A DNA stretch of 64,000 nucleotides from Bos javanicus (lineage: Eukaryota > Chordata > Mammalia > Artiodactyla > Bovidae): assembly GCF_032452875.1 (NCBI RefSeq), contig NC_083880.1:53890829-53954828 (forward strand). Direction: 5' to 3'. The notes below the pieces were generated by a model that was not told the origin of the DNA, made no database searches, and saw only the letters and a list, made by a program, of their open reading frames with translations. Each line of letters opens with the position of its first letter. Within the stretch, counting starts at the first letter, position 1. A program made the position numbers and the translations under genes. Shown piece after piece: positions 52,101 to 64,000 of this stretch.

Positions 52101-55100
52101 GCACTGTCTGGTAGACACCAGGGCAGACAGGCCAGGCAGCTAGGCAGGCCTGCCACCTGCAAATGTCAGCTTTGCTTGGGGCTCTCAGTTATCCGCTGAC
52201 CTTTGTCCATTATGGTTTGTAATCCCTTGGGTTGACATTGCCTTTAGTCCTTGCGGATGGCAGCACCCTGACATCTGAGAGCAGGCAGGTGAGGCCTTGC
52301 ATGACTTTCCAAATCAAAGGTTGTTTTCTTGCCAAAGTGGGGAGAGGCCTGCTCTGGAGGGTGCAGTGAACGGAGAGCCTGGCACTTGGGGAGGTGGTGG
52401 GGCCTGACTTGGCTGCCGGCTGGATGCTATTCAGACCCATTGCCAGCCCTCGGTGGGTGGCTTTCTGGCAAGGTCACCCCTGCTTACCTTCAGCTCTTCC
52501 CTGAGAAGGCATCCCTCCCAGGCTGTCAGTACCGCAGGCCTCGGGAGCAGTGGTGGTGGTGGTCATCGTCACCTCAGTGGGATGAGGGTCAGTCACCAAG
52601 AGAGGTGATGCTCCTGCTGGGGCCCCAGCTTGGAGGGAAAAGTGGGGGGACGGTAGTAGCACTCGCCCAGGCCTCCTGTCCCACGCCGGTCCCGCAAGGC
52701 GGCCTGTCTGTCCCAGAGCCTGCTCGGCACGATGTCTGGTCTGTTGGCAGAGCCTCTCTGCCCCTCTGCAAACCCAGGTTTCTGTGTTGGCATTTCCTTT
52801 TCGAGTAGAAGGCACAGACTGGACTTTTTTTCCTCTGGGGGCATGTGGAGCTCCTCTCCCCAGCTACGGGCCATAGGTCACCTCCAGGGCCTGGGGGTTG
52901 CTCGCAGGTTGGGAGCAGCTATATTTGAGCCCTAAGGCCCTGTGCTCACTGCTGGGGGCCAAGCGCAGCTAGCAGAATGGCCAGCGGTGCCCTCTGACCA
53001 GGGTCTGGAGACATCCAGCTTGGAGGAGTGTGACACTGGGCAAGCCAGCCCTGCCCCGTCACCTGGGTGTCCTGCTGTATGCTCTGTGCTCAGCTCCACA
53101 GACGCGTCGTAATTGCTTCCTCAGAGCCGCAGAGGCGACACTGGGGGCAGAGGCCAGGGAACCCGGGCTTGCTCCCCACCCACACCATCCAGATGACAGA
53201 GCACCAAGGCAGCCCGGCGCTCTGTGTCCCCTGGGACAACGCTGCACCTCCTGTCACATCCAGCTGACGGTTCTCAGCTGCTTCAGTTGTGCTGACAGGG
53301 CCCTCTGTGCCCTGGAAGCCGCTGGTGTGACTCATCACGTGTTAGCCCTGAGCTAATTCCTCTCCCCGCCTCCCCCTCCATATACACGTGGGCACAGACG
53401 TTGTCCTCCTGCCTCTTGGCAACACTGGGTGCACTGGGAGCCACACAGCTGGGAATGCCAGGGGAATGCTAGGTTATCCTGAAGTGAGCCAGACGGCCCT
53501 GCACTCCTGGGGACATCTCCCCAAGGCCAGTTTCACAGCGCCCTGTACCTGGCCACATCCTGGCCACGATGGCAGGCTATAGCAGTGACGGCGAGCTTCA
53601 GGGACAGACCAAGGGTTGGTTTGGTTTTTGATCATGAAGGGGCATGTGCTCATAAAACACAAACACCTGAAGCCCTTGCCCCTGACCTTGGTGTCTGAGG
53701 CCGGAGCTTGCTGTCTGTGCTTCCACCTGACAGGCGTGTGCTGGCCTTTATGGCTCGTGGCACTCTGCCTTCTCACCTGATGGCACATCGAGGACGTCTT
53801 CAGTGTATGGCTCCTTCTCAGGCTTTGACCCGTATCTGAGCAACATCCATCACTGGGCTCTGGCTGCAGGTGGACATGTCCTACCCGGGTTGTCCAGAGT
53901 GCCCTGGTTCCTTGCCTGGATTGTCAGCCTGTTTTCGGCGTCTCTGGGGCAGGTCTGCAAGCTGACGCTGTGAGCAGTCCACTTGCTCTCTCAGGCAGTG
54001 ACTTGAAGCGCCTTCTCCCTAAGCTGGTCCTGTGCCTAGGGCCACCTTCACACGGGCCTCTGTGTCCAAGTCTGTCTCCCGTCTGATCGCTCGGCCAGGC
54101 TGACAACCTGAGCCTCCCCTGTTGTCCCCTCAGGCCTTGGGGCCTCGAGCCAACCATCATGTCCATGCCCCTTTGGGGTAAATCTGCCAAGAAGTCAGCA
54201 CAGCTCTGCTCACTGGAAAAGGCCCCAGTGGGGTCTGCCTCCCTCCCCCAGGTCGGGTTTCCACCCCACCTCAAGTGCAGCTTTTCCACCCTCTTCCCTG
54301 TACTTGGCACGGTGCCCTGGGTCTCCCTCCTGCTCCATCCTCTCTCTCTGGAGCCCTTCCCTCTGTGCCCAGAAGGATGGCAGGGACTGGGTCTCACAAA
54401 AGGAGAGGGCTGCCCCGAGTGTGTCAGGGGAAGGAACACAGTCCTTGATGGGTCTTGACTGTCCTTGGCATGACCACCTCCCATCTCCCTGATGCCCAGT
54501 CCACGTGGGAGGAAGAGCTGGGCCAGGACAGTGCTCCCCTGGTGTCCCCCGCTGTCCCCTGGATGGATGGGCTGCAGCCGGGTGTGCTGTACCCCTACAC
54601 AAGTCTGCTCATTTTCACCATGCCTACGTGCGTGCATAGGGGCACCACATGGACTAGTCACACTAGTCCTGATGTGGGGTGGCTGGGGGCTGATGGCCCT
54701 GGGCCAAGACGACCGTGTCCCCCTTCCCCACAGCAGCAACGCGGAGTCCCTGGACAGGCTGCTTCCACCTGTGGGCGCGGGGCGCTCACCGAGGAAGCGT
54801 ACCACCAGCCAGTGCAAGTCTGAGCCGCCCCTCCTGCGCACGAGCAAGCGCACCATCTACACAGCAGGGCGGCCGCCATGGTACAACGAGCATGGTACCC
54901 AGTCCAAGGAGGCCTTTGCCATTGGTGAGCATGGCTGTGGCAGGAAGGGTGGGCCAAAGCTACCATCTGGTGGGACCCCCGAGTAGAGGGGTGGGACCCA
55001 CCTCAATGTCCAACGCCTGTGCTGGTGTCTTGTGACTAGCACTGCTTGGGCCCCTCGGTCCAGGTCAGAAGAGGCTGTGTGGGAGTGGCGGGCACCACTG

Positions 55101-58100
55101 GGACTCATCTGTGAGCTGGGCTGGGCCACTGTGCTCAAGGTCTCCACCCCACCCACAGGTCTGGGAGGTGGCAGTGCCTCTGGGAAGACCACCGTGGCCA
55201 GAATGATCATTGAGGCCCTGGATGTGCCCTGGGTGGTCTTGCTGTCCATGGACTCCTTCTATAAGGTGCGGGTGCCCTGTGGTGCAGGCTGCCTCTGGGA
55301 GGCTCGTGGCCCCGGCCCTGGCCTGGGGCCTGAGCCTGCAGCTGCCCCCAGCTCCTCCCCTCCCCTCCACCGCAGGTGCTCACCAGGCAGCAGCAGGAGC
55401 AGGCTGCCCACAACAACTTCAACTTTGACCACCCAGATGCCTTTGACTTCGACCTCATCATCTCCACGCTCAAGAAGCTCAAGCAGGGCAAGAGCGTCAA
55501 GGTGCCCATCTATGACTTCACCACCCACAGCCGGAAGAAGGACTGGGTAGGCTGTGGGCTCGGCTGCACTGGGCTGGCGCAGGGGCCCCAGGCCGATTTG
55601 CTTTGACACACACGGTTCCTTTGCAGAAAACTCTGTACGGTGCAAATGTCATCATCTTTGAGGGAATCATGGCCTTTGCTGACAAGACGCTGCTGGAGGT
55701 GAGAACAGGCTCCAGGTGGACGACCTGGGTCCTCCTGCAGGACTGGCCTTAAGCATGCTTCCATCCCAGTTCCTGTCCTGTGCTGAGGCCCAGGGTTGGG
55801 TGAGCTGCCTTGTCTCCTGAATCTCACACAGCCCCTTTGCGTCACGTGGCTGCCAAGGTCAGAGCCACATTTGTGTGGGGTAGGTTCACGTGTGTGTGCG
55901 CACATGTGTGTTCTTACCTGGGAGGGAACTAGCCTCCCATGTGGGCGCTGTCCGCAAAGGCATCCTGTCCTCTGGGCAGCTGCCCCGCAGGTGACACCCT
56001 CCAGCCAGGCTGCGGATGGCTCCTTCCCTGCTCTGAGCGAGGTCTTTGCATGTTTGGCTCTGCCCTAGGCCTTGCTGCTTGTGCTGGTCCCGAGTGTGAG
56101 TTTGCTCAGGCCCTGGGAACCCCACTGCCTGCTGTGCATACACACACACTCCACGCATGATGCACACCAGACACACATTCAGCCACACCACACCCTCCCC
56201 ACCCCAGAGGAGCCCTGAGGGCCTTGTCCGCTCCTGGGCCCACACCCAAGCCAGGGTCTCTGCCAGAGGCCATCCCCTGTGGCCTGTGCTGCCCTGCCAG
56301 TGTTGGCCCTCAGCTGCTCACTGCACCTACCCTCCATAGCTCCTGGACATGAAGATCTTTGTGGACACGGACTCTGACATACGCCTCGTGCGGCGACTGC
56401 GCCGTGACATCAGCGAGCGGGGCCGGGACATCGAGGGCGTCATCAAGCAGTACAATAAGTTTGTGAAGCCCGCCTTCGACCAGTATATCCAGCCCACCAT
56501 GCGTGTGGCAGACATCGTAGTGCCCCGGGGTCAGCCTGCAGGCCCATCTGGCAGGGAGGCGGGGATGGGGGGCACAGCCAGACATTATCCTCCCTCCTGT
56601 TCCCCTGAAGAGTAGGGACTGGACCTCACCCTCCTCCTTCACCCCTAGGGAGCGGGAACACAGTGGCCATCGACCTGATTGTGCAGCACGTGCACAGCCA
56701 GCTGGAGGAGGTGAGCCACAGCTGGCCCCACTCCCACACCCCACAGCCCTACCAGCCAGCCCCCACTGCCACTGCCCAGGGCTACCTGTCCAAGCAGCCC
56801 CATATTTACTGGCCAGGGGCAGCTGGGCTCCCTGAGGGAGTGTGGGCCTTGCAGGGACGGGTACAGCCTATCCCTTCCAGCCCTTCTGGGTGACTGGGGT
56901 TTTGGCACCGGGTCCCTTGTCCCCAAAATCCTAGAAGGTCACACACCACAGGCTGGCCATGGGGGCCACCTATCCCTGGGGTTGGCTTCACAGTGGGGTG
57001 CTTGAGGCCTGCGAACAGAGCTCCAGGGGTCCTGGCTCTGACATCCCGCCCAGAGGTAACCGTGTCGGACCACAGGAAGCTGACCCTCTCCCATGGCAGG
57101 CAGCCCCTAGGACCCTCCCCTCCGGGGCTGTGGTGTGTCTGCTCTTGGGTGGGGGTGGCCCGGCTGGCTGAGGCACACGGTGGCGACAGGCCATGCCGTC
57201 CCATGACTTTGAGGTGAGCGGTGCTGCCGTCTCTGACACCCACCCCATTCCCTTGTGTCTCCTTGTCGCTGCCGCAGCGTGAGCTCAGTGTCAGGTAAGA
57301 GTTCCCACACCTGTCTGCACAGATGGAGGCATTTCCAACATCCACAGGGAGCTCGGAGTCTGGGCTGTCCCCTCCCACCATGCCCACCCTCTGTGGTGGC
57401 CCTGCCCCAGGCACAGAAGGAGTGGTGTGGTGGCCCCCACACTGCTTCTACCTGCCCTTGCCAGGTAATTCAGGCCCAGAGAGGTCAAAGGACCTGCCCA
57501 ACATCACATAGTACCCTGACCTCTCTGGAGGCTTTTATCTGACTTGGGGCTGGTTGTATATGGTCCGACTCCAGGGCACAGCTATCCTGAGCCAGCACTC
57601 CTGGGCCCCAGGGCAGTGCCACCAGCCCGTCCTGCAGCTGAGGGCCTGGGCCTGCCCCTTCTCTGCTTGAGCCAAGAAGCCAGTCTCCTCCCCTAAGCGG
57701 TGGTGAGGCACCTCCCCCCTTCTCGTTCCGCGCCCCCCCCCCCAACCCTGCCCCGTGGGATGCTGGCCCACCCTGGGGCTGGAGGCAAGGCGCAGAGAGC
57801 CAGGTGGAGCCCTCAGGAGTTCTGGGCTGAGTGCCCTTTCCGCCCACAAGGCGGAAGATAGTGCCCCATCCCTATGCAGCAGTCTCGGAGCCCGGAAGCA
57901 CCAGACCGAGCCCCGAGCTCCAGCTGCGTTGGAAATGCCTCCAGGCCGGTCGCCGGCCTCCAGCTTCCTGCCCACGCATCAGTCTCCGCTTGCCTCTCAC
58001 CCAGCCCAGGGCTCCAGCGGAAGCCTTGGTTCAGAGACATAAAAGTTTCCAGGAAGCGTGGCTGCCTTGGGTGGAAAGGACCTGCAGGGCCGCCTGCTGT

Positions 58101-60226
58101 GGACTTGGCGGGTGCTCGCAGGCCCAGGGGTGCGAGCTGCAGGGTCTTCCTGCCACCGCCCCGCCTCCCTCCTCCCCCAGCCTCCTGCTCTTCCCCAGTC
58201 CAGCTGGTGGCTGCGGGGACCACGGTGCTGCCGCTAAGTGGTCTTCTCTCTTTCTTCTTTTCCTCTTTGTAAACCCTGGGGTTTCCTGCCTTGTTCCCTC
58301 CCTGACCTACTCTTCGCCTCTTCACCTGGCGGGCAGAGGAAGCTGCGCTGGGATCTGTGAGGACAGAGTGCTCTGGCCGTGGTGCTGCCCGCGAGCTGTG
58401 TGCCGGCGCCCGCAGGCCCCGCCCCCCCGCAGGCCCCGCCCCTCTCCGCTCCAGGCCGGGGCAGCAGGGGCTGTGAACCCAGCTCTGCCCCTCTCCCGAG
58501 GGGGCTGCGCATCACCTTGGGGAAACTTAGGCGGGGCTTGGCCTCAAAGCTCGGCTGTTTCCCCTGGAAGAGGGGTCCTGAGGTTGGGGACCAGGTGCCC
58601 AGCTTGGGGGCAGAGATTCGTCTGCCAGGACCCGGACCGGGAGGGCACCTGGAGCGGGGAGGGAGGCTCGCCCGAAACCCCTGCTTCCAGCCTAACGGTC
58701 AGCTGCTCTGCCTTCCACCGTGCCCTTTAACCCTTGCCTGGCTGTTATGGGGGAGGGCATCCGGGAATAGGGGCCTTCCTCCAAATCAACTACTGGGAGG
58801 ATAGCCCCCACCCGGCACACTGCGGTGCGCACCACTACTGCCCCCCGACCCCCAGCCTGCAGCGGGAGGGTAGGGCTCTGGGGGAAATGCCCTCCTTGAG
58901 TTCCCAATCGGTTTGTGTCCTCAGAGCTGCTCTGGCCTCGGCGCACCAGTGCCACCCCCTGCCCAGGACGCTTAGTGTCCTCAAGAGCACGCCGCAGGTG
59001 CGGGGCATGCACACCATCATCAGGTGAGCCCCCCCCTCCCCTCAGGGCACGGCGGGCGGGCGAGCTGCCCTTCCCTAACCTGGCGAATGACCGCCACCCA
59101 CAGAGACCGGGAAACCAGCCGCGACGAGTTCATCTTCTACTCTAAGAGGCTGATGCGGCTGCTTATCGAGCACGCACTCTCCTTCCTGCCTTTCCAGGTC
59201 TGAGGACGGGGCTGGGGGAGGCTGGGTAGCAGGGAGGGGGAGAAGAGGCTCCTCACCCTCATGCCCCCATCCTGCCCTGCACAGGACTGTGTGGTGCAGA
59301 CTCCACAGGGTCAGGACTACGCCGGCAAGTGCTATGCGGGGAAGCAGGTACCAGGGGCCTGGCCTGCAGTGGGAGATAGGTGGAAACTGGGGAGGCAGGG
59401 TCTGACCAGCTCAACCTCATCCCCCAGATCACCGGCGTGTCCATCCTGCGGGCCGGCGAGACCATGGAGCCTGCACTGCGGGCGGTATGCAAGGACGTGC
59501 GCATTGGCACCATCCTCATCCAGACCAACCAACAAACTGGAGAGCCCGAGGTGAGGGGCCCCTGGGAGTGAGGGAGTGGAACCTCGGGGAGGGCGGGGTA
59601 TGGGTGGAGCCAGAGGAGGGGGTGGCGGTGGAGTCCCCGAGAGCCCTGGTGGGCCTTCTGGGACCTCCTGACCCTGGGGCCTCCTGCAGCTCCACTACTT
59701 GCGGCTCCCCAAGGACATCAGTGACGACCACGTGATCCTGATGGACTGCACAGTGTCCACGGGCGCGGCAGCCATGATGGCTGTGCGGGTGCTGCTGGTG
59801 AGTGAGGGGGAGACGAGGAGTGGGTGTGTGGTGGGGCTGGGGCGGGTCCAGGGCCGCAGCTCAGCCCCTCACCCCACAGGACCACGACGTGCCGGAGGAC
59901 AAGATCTTCCTTTTGTCACTGCTCATGGCGGAGATGGGCGTCCACTCGGTGGCCTATGCCTTCCCCCGCGTTAGAATCATCACCACAGCAGTAGACAAAC
60001 GCGTCAATGACCTCTTCCGCATCATCCCTGGCATCGGTGAGGCTGCCTGGCCTCCTCAGTGGCGCTCAGGGGTGGGGTGGGGTGCGAGGGGGTGGGCAGA
60101 TGGGCCTGCCTGAGACCCCACCACAAGGACCTGCTTTTTCCCCCAGGGAACTTCGGTGACCGCTACTTTGGGACTGACGCCGTCCCTGACGGGAGCGACG
60201 ACGAAGAAGGCGGCTCCACTGGGTAG
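49112..60226 (+). CDS. UCKL1: UCKL1, uridine-cytidine kinase-like 1
   Basis: Fifteen coding exons: 49112-49224, 54734-54924, 55159-55265, 55376-55546, 55627-55698, 56340-56529, 56649-56710, 57278-57294, 58925-59023, 59104-59197, 59285-59347, 59428-59550, 59690-59797, 59880-60036, 60147-60226. They join in frame to 1647 nt, or 548 residues plus TAG, the length of the human protein. The N-terminal kinase domain has a P-loop ([11 protein letters not shown]111) and should phosphorylate uridine or cytidine in the pyrimidine salvage pathway. The C-terminal half is UPRTase-like, with the PRPP-loop-like [11 protein letters not shown] at 450-460. Mammalian UPRTase-like domains are generally thought to lack uracil phosphoribosyltransferase activity (established knowledge). 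The exon at 57278-57294 is only 17 nt. Intron 1 is 5.5 kb. Confidence 0.97.
49225..54733. other. UCKL1 intron 1: GC-rich, no gene supported
   Basis: This 5.5-kb intron has no young repeat that I recognise. Two long minus-strand open frames (49937-50896 and 53924-54856) lack a recognisable family and look compositional. An antisense transcript near the UCKL1 5' end is known in human, so a non-coding RNA could exist here, but nothing in the sequence proves it. Confidence 0.5.
57278..57294 (+). other. UCKL1: UCKL1 17-nt microexon
   Basis: It is bounded by gccgcag at the left and gtaaga at the right and encodes RELSV plus two bases of the next Arg. Dropping it shifts the frame; including it restores the conserved [15 protein letters not shown] sequence between the kinase and UPRTase-like halves. 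Confidence 0.92.
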
Positions 60227-60345
60227 CCACCCACCTGCCCCAACTCCCCACGCCTCCCTGTCTCCCTTGAAGCTCGGAGTAGAGATGTTAATTTATTTTA
60301 ATTAAAAAAAGTGTTACCCATGTAACTTGTCTAAACATTTTATAA

Positions 60346-60351
60346 AATAAA
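60346..60351 (+). terminator. UCKL1: UCKL1 poly(A) signal
   Basis: AATAAA lies 120 bp after the stop codon, so the 3' UTR is very short (about 145 bp). The region before it is AT-rich (ttaatttattttaatt). Confidence 0.87.
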
Positions 60352-60369
60352 GCTTTAGGGAAAGGAAGC

Positions 60370-62860
60370 CGCAGCCGGTGAGCAGGGTCCAGGACTGTTG
60401 TCCCACCTGGACCTGGCTTGGGGAGCAGGCCCCAGGGCTGCCCCAGTCCTCAAGTTCTGAGGCCCCCATGGAACTGGAGGACTGAGGGAGCCTGCCCTCC
60501 ACTGCGTTCTGGCCAGGGCCCTGCCTCCTCCCGCCCCCAGCCCCTGCAGGACAAGGGGTCCTGGTCTTGTACTTAACTTTCCTCGTGTCCAGGCTCGGCC
60601 ACATTTAGGAGAGGGCAGAGCTCGACCTGCAGCTCCTGGACCTGCTAGACAGGCCCTTGGTGGCCACCTGGCCTGGACCTAGGGCTCTGGGTCTTACAAG
60701 GTGTCAGCAGCCTCTACAACCACTACCCCCGCCACCCCCACACCCCGCATGTTTGTCCCACGGCAGGGGGAGCGGGTGGGGGGAGGAGACTGGTGTGCGG
60801 GTGGCTGAAGGAAGCAGTGAGGAGTTCGTGCTGGCCACAGGGGCCCCACTTGCAGGGGAGACGCCGGTGCCTCAGCGAGCCGGCCACATTGTCAGGGCCA
60901 GAAACCACGTCCGGCCCTGCCTTCACAGTTTTTGGGCAAGGGTACCCGCTAGGGTGCAGACCTGCCTGGCTCACAAACCTGAGGCAGATTCCCAGCTGCA
61001 GTAGGTGGGCTGTCAGAAGCCCCCACACAGATGTCCCCTCCACCTCATGGCCTGGTCTCACTCTTTCCTGCCCTCCTGGTCTCTCTTGGTTCCCCGCCCC
61101 GCTCACAAAGGCCATGTCATGGAAAAGCTAGTTGTGGGGCGGGGACAGGAAGTCTCTGGGTGGGGGCCAGGCGAAGGGCAGCAGATAAAGGCGGGAGTTT
61201 GGTCCAGAGGTGGTCAGGCGCAGGGCCAGAGGAGCGACACAGCCCTAAGGTCGGCAGAAGGGACCTCTCCCCCACAACCTGGTAAGTGGACAGCTCCCCG
61301 CTCCAGCCCCGTCTCCAGGGCCAAATTTATTCATTCATTCATCCTGTGCTCTAGTGCCTGGAGCCTGCAGCAGGCCTGGCCCTGCTCAAGTGCTGACAGG
61401 CAAGGAGGCAGAGATGCCCTTCTGTCTGGCCAGCTCTTCCCAGATGAGAAATGAGGCAGACAGTTGATGAGCTGGGCAGGAACTAGGTCATCCCAGGAGG
61501 GGCCCCCGAGTCCATCTAGAGGCTAACTAGCTCCCAGAGAAGATATCAAAGCCACACCTGCTCATGCGTGTGCAAAAAGCACATGGCCCCAGACACACAC
61601 ATGTGTGATGCAGCTCAGGGCTCTCACCCTACTCAGCCACCAGCCTGTGGGTGGGACAGCTTCCTCCCACTTCCCCAGAGTCAGTGGTGGCCTAGGACCA
61701 AGCCCTACCCCCTCAAGCTGAGGGTCCCTCACCAGAGACATCTCCCGGAGACAAGGTCACAGCTTAGGGGGGTTCTTGGGCCACATCCTGCCAGGACCCT
61801 GAGGGGTGGCAGAAGTGGTCACCTTCCAAACAGACCTGATGAATGGGTCTTTGGGGTGCCACTGGAGAAAGGGGCAATTCCTCCAGCCTCAGGGAGCCTC
61901 CCAGTCGCAGAAACAGCACCAGGGTTCAAGGTCCAGGACTGGAGCCACTGGGGACTTCCAGCATGAGGAGAAGCTGGGTGGTGCTGGTGGGGCCAGAGAA
62001 GCCCATCCCCAGGCAAACCGCTCAGGCTGCGTGCCAGCTGGGACTGATGAGTGGCCCCTTGTGTTGCTCTCTGGGCACCTGGGCTGCTGTGGCCCCAGGA
62101 GAGGCCAGGGGGTGGGGGACGAACCTGAGGAGTAGCTGAGGGTGGGCCTGCAGCCTGGAGAGACCCTCAGAGCCTGGGCCAGGACAGACCCCGAGCCCCT
62201 CCCTCACTTGTCCAGAGGCTCCTGGGACACGAGGTGAGGAACCCCGAAGAATAATGAGCCTTCGAAAGCCCCGTCAGCCGCCTGGGCGGTGCCTTCAGGA
62301 CTGTCCAACCTGAGAATGGTGAGCATCCAGGGACAATCTCAGGTTTGTCAGCCCGCAAGGTGCCGTCCCCTCCCCAGCAGCAGCAAGGGGCACATGGACT
62401 CCAGCAGAAGGGTGTGTACTGTCTGGGTAAGGATTCCACCCATCAGAGTGTCTCAGTTCTCCGCTGGGACACCAGGAGTCAAGAAGAAACCGCCAGATGC
62501 CAGTGTCCTGGGTTTGGCTTGATACAGCCTGAAGTGCTCCAGGGTGAGTCCCAGTTAGAGTCGTTTGTACATGTTTCAGCGCTGAGCCCCTGTACGAGGC
62601 AGCCAGAGACGCTGCACGACAGGCTGCATGGTGCTGGGACACTTCCAGACCCTCCAAGGTCAAGCTGAGAGCTGGGGCGGGGGCAGGAAGGGAGGGGGCC
62701 GTGGATTCACTTTTGAAGGAACAGGGCAGGGGGCAGCAGGTGGGTTTTAGCTGTGCTTAGAAGGGTGAGAAAAGGGCAACTAGCAACGGGGTTCGCGGGG
62801 ACCCAGGTGTGTGACCCCGAGGAGGGCCCTGGTTGGGAGCCCTGGAGAGCAGAGCGAGGA
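60370..62860. other. Intergenic region right of UCKL1
   Basis: GC-rich unique sequence with only short chance frames. A MIR-like ttattcattcattcatcc lies at about 61,325. One promoter-like segment at 61.14-61.29 kb is listed separately. In the conserved mammalian gene order the next gene would be DNAJC5 on the minus strand, probably just outside the right edge; I see none of its coding sequence. Confidence 0.55.
61140..61290 (+). promoter_or_regulatory. Candidate TATA promoter with a first exon
   Basis: An ETS-like caggaagt (61146-61153), a TATA-like agataaagg (ATAAAG at 61185-61190) and a strong splice donor cctg/gtaagt (gt at 61282) are spaced like a promoter with a 65-bp first exon. No coding potential or acceptor was identified. 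This is inference only. Confidence 0.3.
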
Positions 62861-63800
62861 TACATCCGCTGGGGCGGCGGACAGGTGGGTGGGCCTAGTT
62901 CCCTGGCGAGGCCCTGGGCGCGGGAGCTCACCGGCTGGCTTCCAACTGGGGGCGGAGAACCGCCCCGGCGTCACGTGTCTGGGGGTGGGACTGGCGCTGG
63001 CTTGGACCCTCCCCAACAGCCACCACGCCCCCTAGTCCCAGCGCGAGCCGAGTATCCCAGCGCGAGCAGAGTATCCCGGCCCGGGCCTGCTGGGGGCCGC
63101 GCTCCGGGACGGAAAGAGAATGGACAGGACTGGAAGGAGCCGCGGTCCAGGGCGCTGCGGGTGCTGCCTCGGGGCCCCCCGAAGTTCTGGGGAGCCTGAG
63201 AAGGGGGCCTCCCTGAGACCGAGGAAGCCCAGTTCTCAGGACTTGGAGAGGATGGGTGACCGGTCGCGCCAGGGACAGGGGTTACCGCATAGCGATGGGA
63301 TCTTCCCGCCGGGACGGGCCGCGCGGGGTCCTCGGGGCCCCGAGCCCGACCGACACCGGAGACGCTACTCCAAGAGGGCACGTGACTGCGGGCGCGTCCG
63401 GCCCCCCGCGCCCACGTGGCCCGCGCTCCCCTCCGGGCCGCGTCTTGCCAAGTTGTTGCCGGGTTTCCTTGGACCAGGAGAACTCCCGGGACCGCTGGCC
63501 CGTCGCGGGGCCTTAGTCTGCAGCTGCCGCTTGGGTTCCTGGAATAAAGCTCATCACGCGGTGACGTCGAAGGCAACGTAGGCGGGGGAGGGGGCGGGCT
63601 GCCTCGGAGCCAGCGTAGGGGAGCCCACGCGATACGGCCCCGCGCTCAACCTACTTGGACGCAGATTACCTGCGCCAGGTCTGCCGGGAGCGAGTGGGGA
63701 GACGTGAGCCGCCGCCACCGCCCACATCCCCATGGCAGACCCGCCCCTCCTCGTGGCCAGGCCCCACACGCCGAACACGTGCTGGGTGGGGCTGCCTCTC
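62860..63800. promoter_or_regulatory. Orphan CpG island with four CACGTG E-boxes
   Basis: CpG-dense sequence with no gene start that I can assign. CACGTG occurs at 62972-62977, 63379-63384, 63413-63418 and 63776-63781; the first is in a GTCACGTG context. A CRE-like tgacgtcg lies at 63562-63569. The minus strand of 63026-63036 reads ACTAGGGGGCG, a CTCF-core-like sequence. A 19-bp tandem repeat and an AATAAA (63543-63548) also lie here. It may be an unannotated promoter or an enhancer-type island. Confidence 0.6.
63037..63074. repeat. 19-bp tandem duplication in the orphan CpG island
   Basis: cccagcgcgagccgagtat at 63037-63055 is followed directly by cccagcgcgagcagagtat at 63056-63074, with one mismatch. 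Confidence 0.95.
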
Positions 63801-64000
63801 GGTACTTCCCGGGGGTGTGGGAGGTAGGACAGGGAGGGGAAGCGGGAGGTGTACCTAAGACCGTACCCACACGCTGCGACCACGACTTCTGCTAAGAGCC
63901 CAGGGTCCTAAGACTGGGCACAGAAGAGCAAAGGGCACTGGGGGGACTTCATCCATGCCCGGGGCCCTCAGTCCTCCTAAACAAAGGCCAGGAGGGGCGG

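Noticed and set aside
53924..54856. 310-codon minus-strand frame overlapping UCKL1 exon 2
   Set aside because: It is antisense to a verified coding exon, has composition bias and shows no known domain.
63120..63581. 153-codon plus frame with a good start context in the orphan CpG island
   Set aside because: It is Arg/Pro/Gly-rich with no known domain, and an AATAAA lies inside the frame near its end. Too weak to call a gene.
63801..64000. 3' end of DNAJC5 on the minus strand
   Set aside because: Expected nearby from conserved gene order, but no coding sequence or clear minus-strand poly(A) signal was found before the edge.

Overview
This is nuclear DNA from a ruminant mammal, most likely a bovid such as cattle, sheep, goat or buffalo. 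The gene models have many exons with GT/AG introns, CpG-island promoters and AATAAA poly(A) signals. The introns carry ruminant-restricted repeats: a BovB LINE 3' end, a Bov-tA SINE, Bov-A2 elements and many CHR-type tRNA-Glu SINEs. Gene order matches the segment that in human lies at 20q13.33, read in the opposite orientation. The species cannot be fixed from this window alone.

Layout. Positions 1-29,680 hold the 5' part of PRPF6 on the minus strand: 15 coding exons, residues 1-676, with the 3' exons beyond the left edge. Its introns are AT-rich and full of L1, CHR, Bov-tA and BovB copies. A CpG island near 29.4-29.95 kb is its promoter. SAMD10 follows head to head on the plus strand (31.4-36.1 kb, 5 exons, 202 aa). 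Next come ZNF512B (about 38.27-48.87 kb, 1 non-coding and 16 coding exons, 903 aa) and UCKL1 (49.1-60.35 kb, 15 exons, 548 aa), both on the plus strand. ZNF512B and UCKL1 are only about 240 bp apart. From 60.4 kb to the right edge there is no recognisable protein gene, but there is an isolated CpG island at about 62.9-63.8 kb and one small promoter-like stretch at 61.14-61.29 kb. All four coding models stay in frame through every splice junction.

Functions. PRPF6 is a tri-snRNP scaffold of the spliceosome. SAMD10 is a small SAM-domain protein of unknown role. ZNF512B is a chromatin zinc-finger protein with paired C2HC/C2H2 fingers, a 25-unit hexapeptide array and an RRKxxxP-type NuRD (RBBP4) interaction motif. 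UCKL1 is a uridine-cytidine kinase-like protein with a UPRTase-like C-terminal domain. They are neighbours rather than a pathway.

I found no undescribed biological system. The most unusual structures are: (1) a 183-bp inverted, about 98% identical copy of an L1 segment pasted into a CHR SINE 1.07 kb away in PRPF6 intron 6; (2) a U6 snRNA/L1 chimeric retroinsertion with its target-site duplication, later split by a Bov-tA SINE; (3) an orphan CpG island with four CACGTG E-boxes; (4) paired ACTACAA elements in the very short ZNF512B-UCKL1 gap.
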